Assembly: GCF_030817215.1 (NCBI RefSeq) | Contig: NZ_JAUSZA010000001.1 | Span: forward strand, 574,501 to 638,500 | Direction: 5' to 3' | Length of the DNA stretch: 64,000 nucleotides | Source: Paenibacillus sp. V4I3 | GTDB lineage: Bacteria; Bacillota; Bacilli; Paenibacillales; NBRC-103111 | Part shown: positions 34,348-43,708 of the stretch, one piece after another | How positions within the stretch are numbered: the stretch's first letter is position 1 | Layout of the letters: each line of letters opens with the position of its first letter | Translations under genes and position numbers: made by a program | Notes under the pieces: model-generated | The model's database searches: none | Seen by the model: the letters and a program-made list of their open reading frames with translations, nothing else | What the model was told of the DNA's origin: nothing

Positions 34348-35295
34348 TTAACCTTTCATAGCTGCAATTTTACTTGTAATAAGCTTGTGACTTTCGTCAA
34401 TCTCGTCCGGCTGGCATACAGCCTTCAACTCATAGACTTTGACTTTGGCGAAATCAATCGCTTCAAGAAAATGATCAAAATATTGCAGATCTTTACTGTG
34501 TACATAAGGACACCAATGATCAGACAGTTCTAGTGTTTCATGGATGTGTACGCCATAAATATAGCGCTTAACTTCCTGCAGCTCCTTGAGATTGTCATAC
34601 AAGCCCATCCGATCCATCATCATGGCATGGCCGATATCGTACCATAAGTAAACCGGACCGCCTTTCAGGTTCTCGCAAATGGTCTTCGCCTCCATTAAGG
34701 TCGGCATCTGATAAGACCTTGAGCGTGTTTCGATGCCAATGGCTACTGACCATCCTTGTTTGGCTGCATGCTCACTTACTTCCTCCAGACTGTCTTGAAT
34801 TCGCTTGGTATAGAGTGGACTCAACCGCTCCCGTCTTTCGGACATGTCCTTCCACAGCTTTTGATATTCCGGTGAGTCCTTCCCATGATCCCTGTACAGC
34901 TTTTTCAAATCCAAATCAATATTATATTCGAAAGGCACTTCGCCTGGATGTACGACAACGGCCTTCGCTCCATAGCGGTTCGCATATTCCATAGACCGGA
35001 TCAACAGCTCTACGGATCGCTTGCGCTTCACCTCATCATCGAAACCAAGCATGACGGAATCTGTATCGTAATCTTTATCATCGATGAAAGGGAACACATT
35101 GTGTACACTGGATACGCCAATTTCTCCTTTTTCGATCATCGGCTCAATTGTCTTCATCATCTCTTCCGTCACGTTATAGTTCAATTCCACCTGACGAAAA
35201 CCGAGCTCCTTGATCTCCTCTATCATGTTCCTTCCAATCGTATGCTTCTTAATATTCCAACAGGTAGAAAATGAGTATTCCCCTTTGTCCAACAT
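34348..35295 (-). CDS. Sugar phosphate isomerase/epimerase (AP endonuclease 2-like TIM barrel)
   Basis: A 315-residue xylose-isomerase-like TIM barrel. Metal-ligand positions appear in VVVHPGEVPFEYNIDLD, AIGIETRSRSYQMPTL (Glu), LWYDIGHAMMMDRMG (Asp-x-x-His) and YGVHIHETLELSDHWCP. This family includes IolE, IolI and hydroxypyruvate isomerase; the exact reaction is open. The ATG at 35295 follows AAAGGAGG; a longer ORF to 35337 has no better site. Twelve bases separate it from the next gene. Context suggests isomerisation of a keto-sugar made by the two Gfo/Idh/MocA dehydrogenases. Confidence 0.8.
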   Translation of the reverse strand: MLDKGEYSFSTCWNIKKHTIGRNMIEEIKELGFRQVELNYNVTEEMMKTIEPMIEKGEIGVSSVHNVFPFIDDKDYDTDSVMLGFDDEVKRKRSVELLIRSMEYANRYGAKAVVVHPGEVPFEYNIDLDLKKLYRDHGKDSPEYQKLWKDMSERRERLSPLYTKRIQDSLEEVSEHAAKQGWSVAIGIETRSRSYQMPTLMEAKTICENLKGGPVYLWYDIGHAMMMDRMGLYDNLKELQEVKRYIYGVHIHETLELSDHWCPYVHSKDLQYFDHFLEAIDFAKVKVYELKAVCQPDEIDESHKLITSKIAAMKG

Positions 35296-35343
35296 GTTTG
35301 TTCCTCCTTTGAGCTTTGTTGACATCATTTCCCTCAAATGAAG

Positions 35344-35390
35344 AAAAGCCAGATTACCCTTATTTCTTTGCAGGGAATGATCTGGCCTTT
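35344..35390 (-). terminator. Stem-loop between dehydrogenase and isomerase genes
   Basis: AAAGGCCAGAT and ATCTGGCTTTT pair on the minus strand, with extra CCCT/AGGG pairs inside, followed by TTTTCTTC. It may partially terminate or stabilise the mRNA within the operon. Confidence 0.65.
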
Positions 35391-35406
35391 CTACAAGGAA
35401 TCCTCT

Positions 35407-36426
35407 TTATTCCACCAGGTCACTCAGCCTACATACAGCACCTGAGCGTGCCGATAAAGTCGAAGCTTCCATTAAACGGGTCAAATCAAGGGCTATTTGA
35501 ATATTTTCGGAGGCTGTCGTTCCATATGTAATATGGGAGACCCATTGTTCAAAAGCCGAAGGGAGACTTGGCAGATCCATCACTTCTTGCCACCCTTTTG
35601 CTGCCTCGCCTTCCAGCTTAGCGCTGCGTATCAACAGTTTGTCATCTGTTCTGGTGTACATCAGGCTGCCCTTGGTTCCTTGCACCTCGATATCGAATTG
35701 AGAATAACTGTTCACGAAACCAGCTTCCACTATGCCTAGCGCACCGTTCGGATAACGTAAGATAGCTACCGCACTATCCTCTACCTCCCGCTCCGTGATA
35801 TAACCGAAGCTTGCACTAACACTTTCCGGTAAGCCTAGGAATAGGCGTGTCAAGTACATCGGGTGGCAGCCAAGGTCCATCAATGCCCCTCCCCCGCACT
35901 CCTCTAAGTTGAAGAAATGGGATGGGAGTGAACCATTCGGATTTTTCTCGGTTCGTAACGCGCCGTTATGAGCAAGCCGTATACGAACTGTTGTTATCGT
36001 TCCAAGCAGCCCCTCCTGAATGAAGTTGCGTGCTGCTTGCGTAAACCCCGTATACAGACGAGGAAGGGAAACCGTTAGCTTGACCCCAACCGTCTCAACC
36101 GCAGCCAATATCTCATTACATTCCTTCGTCGTGGTAGCTATAACTTTTTCTGTGAAGATATGCTTACCCGCTTTGGCTGCTGCGATGATGACGTCCCGGT
36201 GCCGATTCGTCGGCGTATCCACAATAACGGCATCAATATCAGGCTCTGCCAAAAGTTCATGCAAATCTTCGTAAAACTTAACGCCGTGCTCCTCTGCCTT
36301 CTGTCGTCCTCGTTCGGGAATTTCATCCCATACAGCCACGATTTCAGTACCCGGGTGCTCGGCAGCTAGACGTGCATAATCTTTTGCATGAACATGCCAA
36401 AAGCTCAACATCGCTACTCTAATCAT
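35407..36426 (-). CDS. Gfo/Idh/MocA-family oxidoreductase
   Basis: A 339-residue NAD(P)-dependent sugar dehydrogenase. Rossmann start MIRVAMLSFWHVHAKDYARL lacks the usual GxGxxG (it reads SFWHVHA), an observed deviation of this branch. The catalytic EKP motif appears as FTEKVIATTTKEC (Lys retained, Pro replaced by Val). The C-terminal half has CGGGALMDLGCHPMYLTRLF, where Asp and His are the catalytic pair. Works next to a second, more canonical family member; they may form a pair acting on oxidation and re-reduction of one sugar (inference). GAGG lies 11 bases before the ATG. Confidence 0.87.
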   Translation of the reverse strand: MIRVAMLSFWHVHAKDYARLAAEHPGTEIVAVWDEIPERGRQKAEEHGVKFYEDLHELLAEPDIDAVIVDTPTNRHRDVIIAAAKAGKHIFTEKVIATTTKECNEILAAVETVGVKLTVSLPRLYTGFTQAARNFIQEGLLGTITTVRIRLAHNGALRTEKNPNGSLPSHFFNLEECGGGALMDLGCHPMYLTRLFLGLPESVSASFGYITEREVEDSAVAILRYPNGALGIVEAGFVNSYSQFDIEVQGTKGSLMYTRTDDKLLIRSAKLEGEAAKGWQEVMDLPSLPSAFEQWVSHITYGTTASENIQIALDLTRLMEASTLSARSGAVCRLSDLVE

Positions 36427-36453
36427 GAAGGAATGGCCTCATTTCCGGTTATT

Positions 36454-37533
36454 TCAGTCAAAATAGACCGCTTCTCCCGTTCTATTGGATTCGTAAATTG
36501 CTTCAAGAATTTCGGAAACTACACACGATTGCTCTGGTGTTACAACGGGTTGTTTATCGTTGATTACGGCGTCAATCCATAGGCGGATTTCTTTATCCTG
36601 CATACTCTCTTTTTTGCCATCGTAGAAGTCTGCGCCTTTGGCTTCGAACTGAAGCTGGTTTACGTACAAACGACTATGGTTTTCACCATTAATGCGTAAG
36701 CCATCCTGCATGTCGGCTCCGCCTTCTGTACCGCAAAGTGTACATTTCGCTTCCTTCGTATCCAATGTATTCAAGGCCCAACTCGCCTCCACCATCACAG
36801 TCGCGCCGTTTTTCATCACGATCATCGCAAAGGCGGAGTCTTCCACTTTGAATTTCTCCGGATCCCAAGGACCCCAGGAATTAGCGGCATTTTCTTTCCG
36901 TGAAAGCTTATGATAAGCAGCGCCAAGCACCACCTTAGGTTCGTAGTTGTTCATCATCCACAGCGTCAAGTCAAGCGCATGTGTACCGATGTCGATCAGC
37001 GGGCCTCCGCCTTGTTTTTCTTCATCCAGAAATACACCCCAAGTGGGAACTCCACGTCTACGAACAGCATGCGCTTTGGCAAAATAGATCTCGCCCAGAT
37101 CGCCGTCTTCGATTACCTTTTTCAAATACTGACTGTCCGCACGGAAGCGATTGTTGTAGCCAATAGTTAGCTTCTTACCTGTGCGCTTTGCCACCTCGAC
37201 CATACGGCGAGCGTCTGCAGCGGTTTTGGCCATCGGCTTTTCACACATGACGTGTTTGCCTGCTTCCATAGCTGCGATCGAAATCTCTGCATGCGTATCA
37301 TTCGGGGTACAGATATGAACGACGTCAATCGAAGCATCAGCAAGAAGCTCATAATAGCTCTCAAACACCTTCGCTCCGGGAGCACCAAACTTCTCGGCCG
37401 CTTGGTGTGCACTTGCAGGATTGACATCAAAAAAACCAATAATTTCCACTTGCTCAATTTTACTTAAGCTGGGCAAATGTTTACCTGTTGCAATGCCGCC
37501 ACAGCCAATGATAGCTACCTTAACCTTATTCAT
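36454..37533 (-). CDS. Gfo/Idh/MocA-family oxidoreductase (canonical)
   Basis: A 359-residue NAD(P)-dependent sugar dehydrogenase. IIGCGGIATGKHLPSLSKIE is the dinucleotide-binding motif, VMCEKPMAKTAADARRMVEV the EKP motif, and GGGPLIDIGTHALDLTLWMM carries the catalytic Asp and His. GGGGGA precedes the ATG. It lies 127 bases after the binding-protein gene and 27 bases before the second dehydrogenase. The sugar is unknown; uronic acid or rhamnose-related compounds would fit the operon. Confidence 0.92.
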   Translation of the reverse strand: MNKVKVAIIGCGGIATGKHLPSLSKIEQVEIIGFFDVNPASAHQAAEKFGAPGAKVFESYYELLADASIDVVHICTPNDTHAEISIAAMEAGKHVMCEKPMAKTAADARRMVEVAKRTGKKLTIGYNNRFRADSQYLKKVIEDGDLGEIYFAKAHAVRRRGVPTWGVFLDEEKQGGGPLIDIGTHALDLTLWMMNNYEPKVVLGAAYHKLSRKENAANSWGPWDPEKFKVEDSAFAMIVMKNGATVMVEASWALNTLDTKEAKCTLCGTEGGADMQDGLRINGENHSRLYVNQLQFEAKGADFYDGKKESMQDKEIRLWIDAVINDKQPVVTPEQSCVVSEILEAIYESNRTGEAVYFD

Positions 37534-37588
37534 TCCTAGTTCCCCCTATAATGCGATCACCGAATCTAAGCTGACGAATAATGAATGA

Positions 37589-37644
37589 AGCTGGACATCC
37601 AAGCGATGCCTGCATGACAGGCACTCGCATATCCATGTCCAGCT
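37589..37644 (-). terminator. Long intercistronic stem-loop after the binding-protein gene
   Basis: AGCTGGACAT and ATGTCCAGCT form a perfect 10-bp outer stem; GTGCCTG and CAGGCAT extend an inner stem. No T-run follows, so it is probably a 3'-stabilising hairpin for the binding-protein message or a weak attenuator. Confidence 0.65.
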
Positions 37645-37660
37645 CCCTCATTTAAATCAG

Positions 37661-39340
37661 TTACTTCACTTGCTCCATTTGCTGTCTCGCAATTGCCATA
37701 ATATCCTTAGCAAGGAACGCTTTATCTTTATTTTCCGCATACCATTTGTTCATAAAGTCTTCAAGCTGCTTGCCGCCGCCTTTATCCCATGCCGCTTGTG
37801 CGTCTTTAATGGCTTGTTCCGGGCTGTATTTCGCACCGCTGATGGTGGCCTTAACAAAAATGTCGGTTTGCTCTTTAAGAATTGTTGCGTTAATCGTTTG
37901 GAGATCAGCAGGATAGACCGGCATATGTTCCCCATGGGTCAATCCAGGGTATTGTCTTTGCGGATCGAAATAAATTTTCTGAAATTCTTTATACATGTCC
38001 GAACCGGCTTTCTGTTCAGGTACCGCAGTATTAAATCCGTTTAGAGTAAAGTTACACTTATCTGTTCCTCCAGAGTAGAACATTTCATAGTCTAAAGCAT
38101 AGCCGACTTCATTTTTCGATTTCAATGGATCGATGGTCTCACGGCAGCCATTGGCGCTCTTCTTCCAATGTGTCCCTTCGTCACCGTTAATAACCTTCAA
38201 AGCGGTTTCCGGTTTCATCATGAAGTCAAGATAGCGACCGACAGCTTCCGGCTCCTTCGCCTTGGCGTTCACAACCGTCGTCATTTGCACTGGATTATCT
38301 AAAACACCGGTAAATGTCCCCAGCGGTGATTTCGGATAGCCTAACGGAGCAATTTCCGCACTTGCCACATTTTTCTTCAGCGTAGCAAAGTCGTTCATAA
38401 CAAAGTCATACATGCCGCCGGAAAATTTAACGTAAATGCCGATTCTGCCGTTCAGGAAGTCTTGTTTGGCCTTGTTGCCGTCTTTATCATTGATATAATC
38501 TTTATCGATAATGCCCTCGTCATAGAGCTTCTTCTTGAAGGTCAGGGAGGCCAGCTGATTGTCCCACAGAGGGATTATTTTTCCATCCTTAGTTCCCCAG
38601 GCAATCAAATCCTTGGACGAATTTTCACCGAAAATCTCGTTGATGGCTTGTTCAGAATAGTAGCTCATGTTCATCCCGTACGTATCTTTCTTACCATTGC
38701 CGTCGGGATCTTGTTCAGCAAATGCCTTGGCTACTTTCATTAGCTCTTCCGTTGTTGTCGGCATGCTCAAATTCAGCTTTTTCAACCAGTCGGTACGAAT
38801 TATTAACATGTGCTGTAGGACTGCTTCTTTTACTTTACCGACTTCATACAGCTTGCCGTCCGGTTTCGTTCCCGCTTTCTTCAACTGAGGATACTGGTCC
38901 AGCAGCTTCTGGTATTCAGGCATGTATTTTAAGATGTCGTCAATGGGAAGCAGCTGCTTTTGATCATACAGACTGTTACGGAAAGGCGTGTTGTACTCGT
39001 TTACTATATCAGGCGCAGAACCGGAGGCAAAAAGAACATTCAATTTTTTCGTAGACTCGCCTCGGAGGACAGGAATGTATTTCACATTCACAGGACCGTT
39101 TTGATTGATCCACTTGGTCCAACGATTTTCTTCGTAGCTCCCCTCCGACGCAGGTACACCACCCCGATCATACATGGAAACGGTAACATTTCCTCGTTTG
39201 GCTGGCGCTGACTCCTTCGGAGCATTCGTAGCCGTAGTACCGGCTGCCGCTCCTTCTTTCTTCTCGCTGCTGCAACCAACTAGCGTTGCCCCTAATGCTA
39301 CGACCCCTATTGTCATGCCCATCCACAGCTTTCTTTTCAT
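37661..39340 (-). CDS. Large oligosaccharide-binding lipoprotein (LipO/YtcQ-type)
   Basis: A 559-residue SBP, larger than maltose-type proteins and typical of LplBC-linked importers in Paenibacillus. Signal MKRKLWMGMTIGVVALGATL ends at lipobox LVGC (Cys23). The mature protein starts with an Ala/Thr-rich linker and has FASGSAPDIVNEYNTPFRNS and DPDGNGKKDTYGMN, a calcium-binding-like DxDGNGxxD loop. ATG at 39340 lies 7 bases after AGGAGGG; the TTG at 39346 is too close. Probably binds an oligosaccharide produced outside the cell by secreted lyases. Confidence 0.9.
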   Translation of the reverse strand: MKRKLWMGMTIGVVALGATLVGCSSEKKEGAAAGTTATNAPKESAPAKRGNVTVSMYDRGGVPASEGSYEENRWTKWINQNGPVNVKYIPVLRGESTKKLNVLFASGSAPDIVNEYNTPFRNSLYDQKQLLPIDDILKYMPEYQKLLDQYPQLKKAGTKPDGKLYEVGKVKEAVLQHMLIIRTDWLKKLNLSMPTTTEELMKVAKAFAEQDPDGNGKKDTYGMNMSYYSEQAINEIFGENSSKDLIAWGTKDGKIIPLWDNQLASLTFKKKLYDEGIIDKDYINDKDGNKAKQDFLNGRIGIYVKFSGGMYDFVMNDFATLKKNVASAEIAPLGYPKSPLGTFTGVLDNPVQMTTVVNAKAKEPEAVGRYLDFMMKPETALKVINGDEGTHWKKSANGCRETIDPLKSKNEVGYALDYEMFYSGGTDKCNFTLNGFNTAVPEQKAGSDMYKEFQKIYFDPQRQYPGLTHGEHMPVYPADLQTINATILKEQTDIFVKATISGAKYSPEQAIKDAQAAWDKGGGKQLEDFMNKWYAENKDKAFLAKDIMAIARQQMEQVK

Positions 39341-39397
39341 GCGCAAACCCTCCTGTTTATATTGAAAAGTTTTGGTAAACGTGGAACCCCATTTGGT

Positions 39398-40270
39398 TTA
39401 ACCCTTAACAGAACCAAGCATAACGCCTTTGACAAAATATTTTTGCAGAAACGGATAAACGATCAGCATCGGAACCACCATAACGACAACACCGACAGAT
39501 TTGACCATTTCAGTAGCAACCATTAGCTGCTCCTCTGGTGCCAGGGAAGGTGAATTCAGGATATCGTTTTTTTGCAGCATCGCTTGGACAATGACCGTCA
39601 AATTCTGCATGTCACTCTTATTGATGTACATCAGAACGCTCATAAATGCATTCCAATAGTTAATCCCATAGAACAGGGCTAAAGTGGCCAGCATCGGAAG
39701 CGATAGCGGCAATATGATTCGAATGAGGAGAGATACGTCGCTGCATCCGTCAATTCGCGCTGCTTCTTCCACTTCATGAGGAATATTCTCAAAGTAGCTT
39801 TTCATGAGCAGCATATTGTAGGTACTGATAAACCCCGTGAGCCACAGAGACCAATAGGAGTCGATTAAAGACAGGTTCTTTACGACGAGATAAGTAGGGA
39901 TCAACCCTCCTGAGAACAACATCGTAAACACCATGGCAAGCACAAACTTGCGTCGTCCTATCAAATAGCTTCTCGACAACGGATAGGCTGCTAATACCGT
40001 CCCCGCCATACTAAGTGCAACACCGACAAGCGTAATGATAATGCTATTTTTAAATGCTGAGAGAGCCGGAGTTGTTAGGAAGAAAACCTTATATGCCGTA
40101 AAATCCAAGCCTACCGGCCAGAAGTAAACATGTCCCGAATCTACGGCCGAACGCTCACTCATCGATAGCGCTATGATATGAATAAATGGCAGTATACAGG
40201 TTAAGGCAATTGCCCCGAGCATAAAATAATTGACTGCGTAGAAAATTCTTTCACCTTTTGTCGCTTTCAT
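39398..40270 (-). CDS. ABC transporter permease, LplC-type
   Basis: A 290-residue permease with six membrane segments and EAA loop EEAARIDGCSDVSLLIRIIL. VAMSIGLDFTAYKVFF-like region after TM1 (VYFWPVGLDFTAYKVFFLTT) and C-terminal QKYFVKGVMLGSVKG are the LplC/YtcP hallmarks. GAGGAGGGG precedes the ATG. Twenty bases after the LplB-type gene. Confidence 0.93.
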   Translation of the reverse strand: MKATKGERIFYAVNYFMLGAIALTCILPFIHIIALSMSERSAVDSGHVYFWPVGLDFTAYKVFFLTTPALSAFKNSIIITLVGVALSMAGTVLAAYPLSRSYLIGRRKFVLAMVFTMLFSGGLIPTYLVVKNLSLIDSYWSLWLTGFISTYNMLLMKSYFENIPHEVEEAARIDGCSDVSLLIRIILPLSLPMLATLALFYGINYWNAFMSVLMYINKSDMQNLTVIVQAMLQKNDILNSPSLAPEEQLMVATEMVKSVGVVVMVVPMLIVYPFLQKYFVKGVMLGSVKG

Positions 40271-40290
40271 GCGGACGCCCCTCCTCGTTA

Positions 40291-41256
40291 TCAGAATAAA
40301 GCTTGGTCGAATTTGCGGGCGATCCTGTTAGCTACCAGTACGAGCGCACAGCCAATGACGGATTCGAACAGCCCCATCGCCGTAGTTACGCTAAATTGCG
40401 CATTTCCCAAACCTATTTTATAAATATAAGTACTTATGACCTCTGACACGTCAGCAACTGCTGAGTTCTGAAGGTTATATATCTGATCAAAGCCGACCTC
40501 CATCAATTGACCCATAGCCAAAATGAGCAGCAGGATGATCGTGTGACGAATGCCTGGAATCGTAATGTGCCAAATTTGCCTCCACTTCGAGGCGCCGTCC
40601 ATACCTGCTGACTCGTAAAGGGCAGGATCTATGTTCGTGAGAGCGGCCAAATAAATAATTGTGCTAAACCCCATCTCCTTCCAAACCCCCGAACCAACGA
40701 ATACAGCAACCCAGGATTTTGACTCGTAAAGAAAGGTTATAGGTTCAATATTGAATAGCTTGAGTACCTTGTTGATCGAACCGTAATCCGTTGCAAATAA
40801 GGATAACACGAGACCTCCGACGATGACCCAAGAGAAAAAATGCGGCAGATAGACGATCGTTTGAACCCATTTCTTGAACCATGTCTTCCTCACTTCATTA
40901 AGCAGAATGGCGAGGAAGATGGGAACCGGGAACCCGACAAGCAAATTCAAAAAGCTGAGCCAAAAGGTGTTCCATATAATCTGGATCGTACTGGCGCTGG
41001 AAAACAAAACTTTAAAATTTTTCAGGCCAACCCATGGACTGTGCAAAATACCATCAGCAAAATTGTAATTTTTGAAAGCGATCACAAGTCCGCCCATTGG
41101 CCAATATTTAAACAGAATGTAGTAAGCAAAGACAGGGACAAGCATGATAAAAAGCGGAATGTTTTGTTTCAATCTTCTTCTTCGTCTCAACTGCAAAGCT
41201 TTATGCTCACTTGTCGTTATGGGTAGTCTAGGAGCTTCATTGATATTTCCGTTCAA
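40291..41256 (-). CDS. ABC transporter permease, LplB-type
   Basis: A 321-residue permease starting at TTG (41256), with AAGGAG nine to ten bases upstream. LPITTSEHKALQLRRRRRLK precedes TM1; YYILFKYWPMGGLVIAFKNY and the EAA-like loop YESAGMDGASKWRQIWHITI are diagnostic of LplB/YtcP partners. First gene of the long operon running leftward to 29591; no ATPase gene is present. Confidence 0.92.
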   Translation of the reverse strand: MNGNINEAPRLPITTSEHKALQLRRRRRLKQNIPLFIMLVPVFAYYILFKYWPMGGLVIAFKNYNFADGILHSPWVGLKNFKVLFSSASTIQIIWNTFWLSFLNLLVGFPVPIFLAILLNEVRKTWFKKWVQTIVYLPHFFSWVIVGGLVLSLFATDYGSINKVLKLFNIEPITFLYESKSWVAVFVGSGVWKEMGFSTIIYLAALTNIDPALYESAGMDGASKWRQIWHITIPGIRHTIILLLILAMGQLMEVGFDQIYNLQNSAVADVSEVISTYIYKIGLGNAQFSVTTAMGLFESVIGCALVLVANRIARKFDQALF

Positions 41257-41395
41257 GGCTGCTTCACTCCTTACTTCAATGTTATAAACCTATAATATAA
41301 GTTTTGATCCCAAAAACCCTTAAAAAATTATAGGAAAATCTATAAATTCATTGGGTATGTGTCCAGATTTGCTTGCTATGCCGCGCTCCGTTTAA

Positions 41396-41681
41396 TGTTG
41401 TATTTTCTACAAATTTAGGCATGTTTACCCGCGTTTTCCACGCAAATATTGCATAAAATACACAGTTTCAGCCAAAAATAGCTATATAGCCGTTAAAAAG
41501 GTTAAATTGTTGTACAACCTACAACAGCCCTAAGCTTGCGCAGAAGAAATCAAGGAAATTATTGTACGCTGTACAACTTGCATTCCTAGTTATCCATTTT
41601 CCCAAAAACTGAAAACAAAACACTGGGATAATAAAGCTACTTACCGAAAGCTAACCATACTAAATAGGGGCAAGCTCCGCC
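41396..41681. repeat. Intergenic repeat cluster between LacI-type gene and LplB-type gene
   Basis: In the 514-base gap at 41257-41770 there are three GTTGTA-type palindromes: about 41396-41416 (TTGTA-N5-TACAA), 41504-41529 (TGTTGTA-N5-TACAACA) and 41557-41580 (TTGTAC-N3-GTACAA). A truncated copy of the GCATAG...CTAAATAGGGG repeat is at 41636-41681. The flank after 41580 matches the flank after the 55321 palindrome. No gene is seen; the LplB operon promoter should be near 41260-41340. Confidence 0.6.
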
Positions 41682-41718
41682 TCACACCCAACTATAAAAA
41701 TAGGTGCTCTAATGAACA

Positions 41719-41752
41719 CAAAAAAAGCTGCTTCCCACAAAAGGAAGCAGCC
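41719..41752 (-). terminator. Terminator of the iol operon / LacI-type gene
   Basis: GCTGCTTCC (41727-41735) and GGAAGCAGC (41743-41751) form a perfect 9-bp stem, followed on the minus strand by a run of T. Confidence 0.92.
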
Positions 41753-41770
41753 AAATAAGCTACATATAAG

Positions 41771-42790
41771 CTAATCACATTCCGTTGGAGCCGCAGTTGA
41801 TTGCCTAACAATCAGCTCGGGACGCATCACAACACGTTGTTTGGCTTTCGATTCTTTCTTCAATTCCTGGATCAACAAATCGACGACCATTTTCCCCATC
41901 GGCTCAATCGGCTGAGCGACAGTCGTAAGCGGCGGATCTGTCACTGATGCCAGAATCGTGTTATCGAAACCGATCACAGACAGATCCTCTGGCACGCGCA
42001 AACCAAGCTGCTTAGCGGCCTGAAGCGCACCAATGGCGAGCAAATCGTTACAACAAAATAGCGCGGTCGGTCGAGCTGGGTTCGATTGTCCCAACAGTTC
42101 AAGCGCTTCACGCTTTCCATCCGCTACAACGTAGTGGCAGTTGCGTACGCGGTTTTCCGGCAGCCCAACCCCTGCTTCTTCCAGCTTACTCTTGAAGCCT
42201 CGCACCCTTTCACGGCTGCTGCTTACTTTCGAGTGCTCAGCCAGTATGGCCATGCGCCGATGACCCAAATCGAGTAGATGCGTTGCTGACAACGCACCTC
42301 CGATAAAGTCATCCACCACGACTGTATGAACGTCGAGATCAGGCATTTCCCTTGCAATCATAGCAATAGGGATCGCTCTCTCCATCAATGGAGTCAGCAT
42401 GTCTTTATTGTCCATCCCCGTACCAATGATCATGGCATCCACGCTTTTTTGCTGTAGCAAATTAAGATATCGCTCTACCCGTTCATCTTTATTGTCGCTG
42501 CTGCAAATGACCAAGCTATAGCCCATATGATGGCCTTGGTCCTCAACAGCTCGAGCAATTTCCGCAAAAAAGGGATTGGAAATATCGGGCACAAGCAGAC
42601 CTAGTGTATAGGTCTTTTTACCAGTTAGCGCTGACGCGATAACGCTTGGCTGATAATTGAGCCGCTCCATAATTTTTATGATTTCACCGCGCCGTTCTTC
42701 ACTTATTTTTCCTTTGCCGTTCATGACCTGCGAGACCGCCGCAATAGACACACCGGCCTCTCTTGCCACATCATAGATGGTTGCCTTCAT
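41771..42790 (-). CDS. LacI-family regulator, probable repressor of inositol catabolism
   Basis: A 339-residue LacI-type repressor. HTH IYDVAREAGVSIAAVSQVMN (about 5-24) then GKGKISEERRGEIIKIMERL; effector domain from residue 60 with LGLLVPDISNPFFAEIARAV. Lies at the end of the iol operon, 76 bases after iolB with no terminator between, so it is likely cotranscribed. Bacillus subtilis uses a DeoR-type IolR instead; here a LacI-type protein takes that place. The two TTAAGCGCTTAA sites at 50983-51020 are the natural operator candidates. Confidence 0.88.
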   Translation of the reverse strand: MKATIYDVAREAGVSIAAVSQVMNGKGKISEERRGEIIKIMERLNYQPSVIASALTGKKTYTLGLLVPDISNPFFAEIARAVEDQGHHMGYSLVICSSDNKDERVERYLNLLQQKSVDAMIIGTGMDNKDMLTPLMERAIPIAMIAREMPDLDVHTVVVDDFIGGALSATHLLDLGHRRMAILAEHSKVSSSRERVRGFKSKLEEAGVGLPENRVRNCHYVVADGKREALELLGQSNPARPTALFCCNDLLAIGALQAAKQLGLRVPEDLSVIGFDNTILASVTDPPLTTVAQPIEPMGKMVVDLLIQELKKESKAKQRVVMRPELIVRQSTAAPTECD

Positions 42791-42866
42791 CCTACTACCC
42801 CATTTTTCTTGAAGGATACTTTTTTTCTTCCATTATGAAGGGGCTGACGGGAACTTGCAAACCGGC

Positions 42867-43691
42867 TTACGCTTCGCGCGGCTTCGTCATGATCCAGGCA
42901 TGTTCCGGATCATTATGAAACTTCCATGTTCGAGTAGGTCCCGCCATAACGTTCAGGTAATACACATCATAGCCTGGAGGAGCAGAAACAGGGTGATAAC
43001 CACGCGGAACGAGCACGGTTTCGCCATTCTTAACAATCAGCGTCTCATCAAGTGACCGGTCGTCCGTGTACACACGTTGAACCGCAAAGCCATGCCCCGG
43101 ATCGACGCGATAATAATACGTTTCTTCCAGAAACGATTCGTCTGGAAGCGCATCGCGATCATGCTTATGTGGCGGGTAGCTCGACCAGTGCCCATTCGGT
43201 GTGAAGACTTCAACCACTAGCAAGCTATCCGCTGGCTCCTGCTCTGGCAATATGTTATGGATCTGGCGCTCAATATTGCCATAACCACGCGTTTCTACCC
43301 CAACCTGATTAGGTGCAATCAGACGTGCCTTATGGTTGCCAGTACCAGGAGCAGAGCAAATAGCAAGCTCAACCGCTGTCAGTGCAATAACTTCGTAGCG
43401 ATCATCGTTAGGTACATAGACGGAATATGGCGGTATTTTCTCAAATACGCTCATCCGCTGCCCAATATTTGTCCACTCCGCTTGCTTGGTAGCCACATCG
43501 GCTTTGCCGCTAAGTAGGACAAGACAAACTTCCAGCCCAGCTGTCTCGCGGCTCAAGATTTGTCCCTCCGCAAGCTGTATAACTTCGAAACCAACATACT
43601 TCCATCCTGCTGATTCCGGAGTTACTGTTAAAAGGCTGCCTTCCTCATTCGGGGAGGAAGCAGGCGTTACAATCAGTTTGGACCTGTTCAT
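42867..43691 (-). CDS. iolB: 5-deoxy-glucuronate isomerase
   Basis: A 274-residue bicupin converting 5-deoxy-D-glucuronate to 5-dehydro-2-deoxy-D-gluconate. Hallmarks: RQIHNILPEQEPADSLLVVE, PNGHWSSYPPHKHD (metal-binding His residues), LEETYYYRVDPGHGFAVQRV and VLVPRGYHPVSAPPGYDVYY. GGGAGG precedes the ATG. Seventeen bases after iolG. Confidence 0.96.
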   Translation of the reverse strand: MNRSKLIVTPASSPNEEGSLLTVTPESAGWKYVGFEVIQLAEGQILSRETAGLEVCLVLLSGKADVATKQAEWTNIGQRMSVFEKIPPYSVYVPNDDRYEVIALTAVELAICSAPGTGNHKARLIAPNQVGVETRGYGNIERQIHNILPEQEPADSLLVVEVFTPNGHWSSYPPHKHDRDALPDESFLEETYYYRVDPGHGFAVQRVYTDDRSLDETLIVKNGETVLVPRGYHPVSAPPGYDVYYLNVMAGPTRTWKFHNDPEHAWIMTKPREA

Positions 43692-43708
43692 GTCAACGTC
43701 TCCCTCCC

